Source: Ettlia oleoabundans (lineage: Eukaryota; Chlorophyta; Chlorophyceae; Chlamydomonadales). From it: a DNA stretch of 17,745 nucleotides. Below are positions 17,482 through 17,745 of the stretch, piece by piece. The stretch's first letter is position 1. Each line of letters starts with the position of its first letter. The stretch lies in contig JAAMXP010001752.1 of NCBI GenBank assembly GCA_019693395.1, positions 1-17,745 of the forward strand. Reading direction: 5' to 3'. Below the pieces are notes generated by a model. The model was not told the DNA's origin and did not search any database. It saw nothing but the letters and a program-made list of their open reading frames with translations. The position numbers and the translations under genes were made by a program.

Positions 17482-17536
17482 TTAGCGGTTGGCCTTCGCT
17501 ACACGCTCAATCTCATCCTTCTTTTTTATGGCGTAG
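17482..17536 (-). CDS. Likely terminal exon of a minus-strand gene continuing off the right edge
   Basis: A strong acceptor (pyrimidine-rich CTTTGCCCTTTTTGTAG on the minus strand) precedes 17536. After one base completing a split codon the frame reads YAIKKKDEIERVAKANR and stops at TAA 17484-17482. The basic helical C-terminus resembles housekeeping or ribosomal-type proteins, but I cannot name the product. An upstream exon may end at 17715, where GTTTG is followed by a GTGAGG donor; the resulting 178-bp intron would keep a compatible phase. The rest of the gene lies beyond 17745. Confidence 0.4.
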
Positions 17537-17745
17537 CTACAAAAAGGGCAAAGATGAGGACAAGTATGGTTTTCATGCTACGCAGGCACAACAGCTGGCG
17601 CATTGCAAAGCCGGGGCTGCGAATAATGCAGCTCAATCAGTACTTTCTTGCTGGGTGCGCCCAAACACATGTTTTCGGCGCAGCTGAAGCACAGCAATCC
17701 TCAGTCAGCCTCACCAAACTTTCCATGGCCGCCGCGCGCGCGCAC

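Overview
The window looks like nuclear DNA of a unicellular green alga (Chlorophyta, probably Chlorophyceae). The cues are two compact GT-AG intron-rich host genes (a plastid-type class I fructose-bisphosphate aldolase and a profilin), TGTAA polyadenylation-type signals, moderately GC-rich sequence, and a dense background of decayed retroelements. The species assignment is inference.

Layout. 1-750: repeats, with copy A of a dispersed repeat (reverse orientation) running into a short 81-bp repeat C. 750-2018: no supported gene. 2019-4747: a rearranged Ty3/gypsy-type LTR retrotransposon on the minus strand with a perfect 5-bp target duplication (ATAAT), a complete 5' LTR, a tRNA-type primer site, gag with one nonsense codon, a protease, then a mosaic of gag and integrase fragments and a truncated 3' LTR. 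5746-6733: the C-terminal part of another retroelement protein, split by a 360-bp TG...CA insertion (probable solo LTR). Removing the insertion and one copy of its 4-bp target duplication restores the reading frame. 6734-7637: non-coding with inverted repeats.

Host core. A four-exon profilin gene (7638-8821, plus) converges on a ten-exon chloroplast class I aldolase gene (9203-11756, minus), with 381 bp between the stop codons. Both were rebuilt exon by exon from splice sites and conserved protein sequence, and both keep a continuous frame. The last aldolase exon codes for only the end of a Thr codon, the C-terminal Tyr and the stop.

Right half. 13037-13320: ~77-bp tandem units running into copy B of the dispersed repeat (13319-13846, opposite orientation to A). 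B carries three perfect 18-bp palindromes of which A has only single arms. 13841-13925: AT-rich tract. 14029-15112: a 5'-truncated, multiply frameshifted reverse transcriptase of Penelope-like type on the minus strand. 15113-17745: mostly unassigned, with weak coding-like patches, repeat C copy 2 (inverted), and a likely terminal exon of a minus-strand gene leaving the window at the right edge.

Profilin (actin dynamics) and aldolase (Calvin cycle/glycolysis) have no evident functional link; they are housekeeping genes in a retroelement-rich neighbourhood. The most interesting points are the aldolase micro-exon, the template-switched gypsy element, the reading frame restored by removing the LTR, and the palindrome differences between the two repeat copies.
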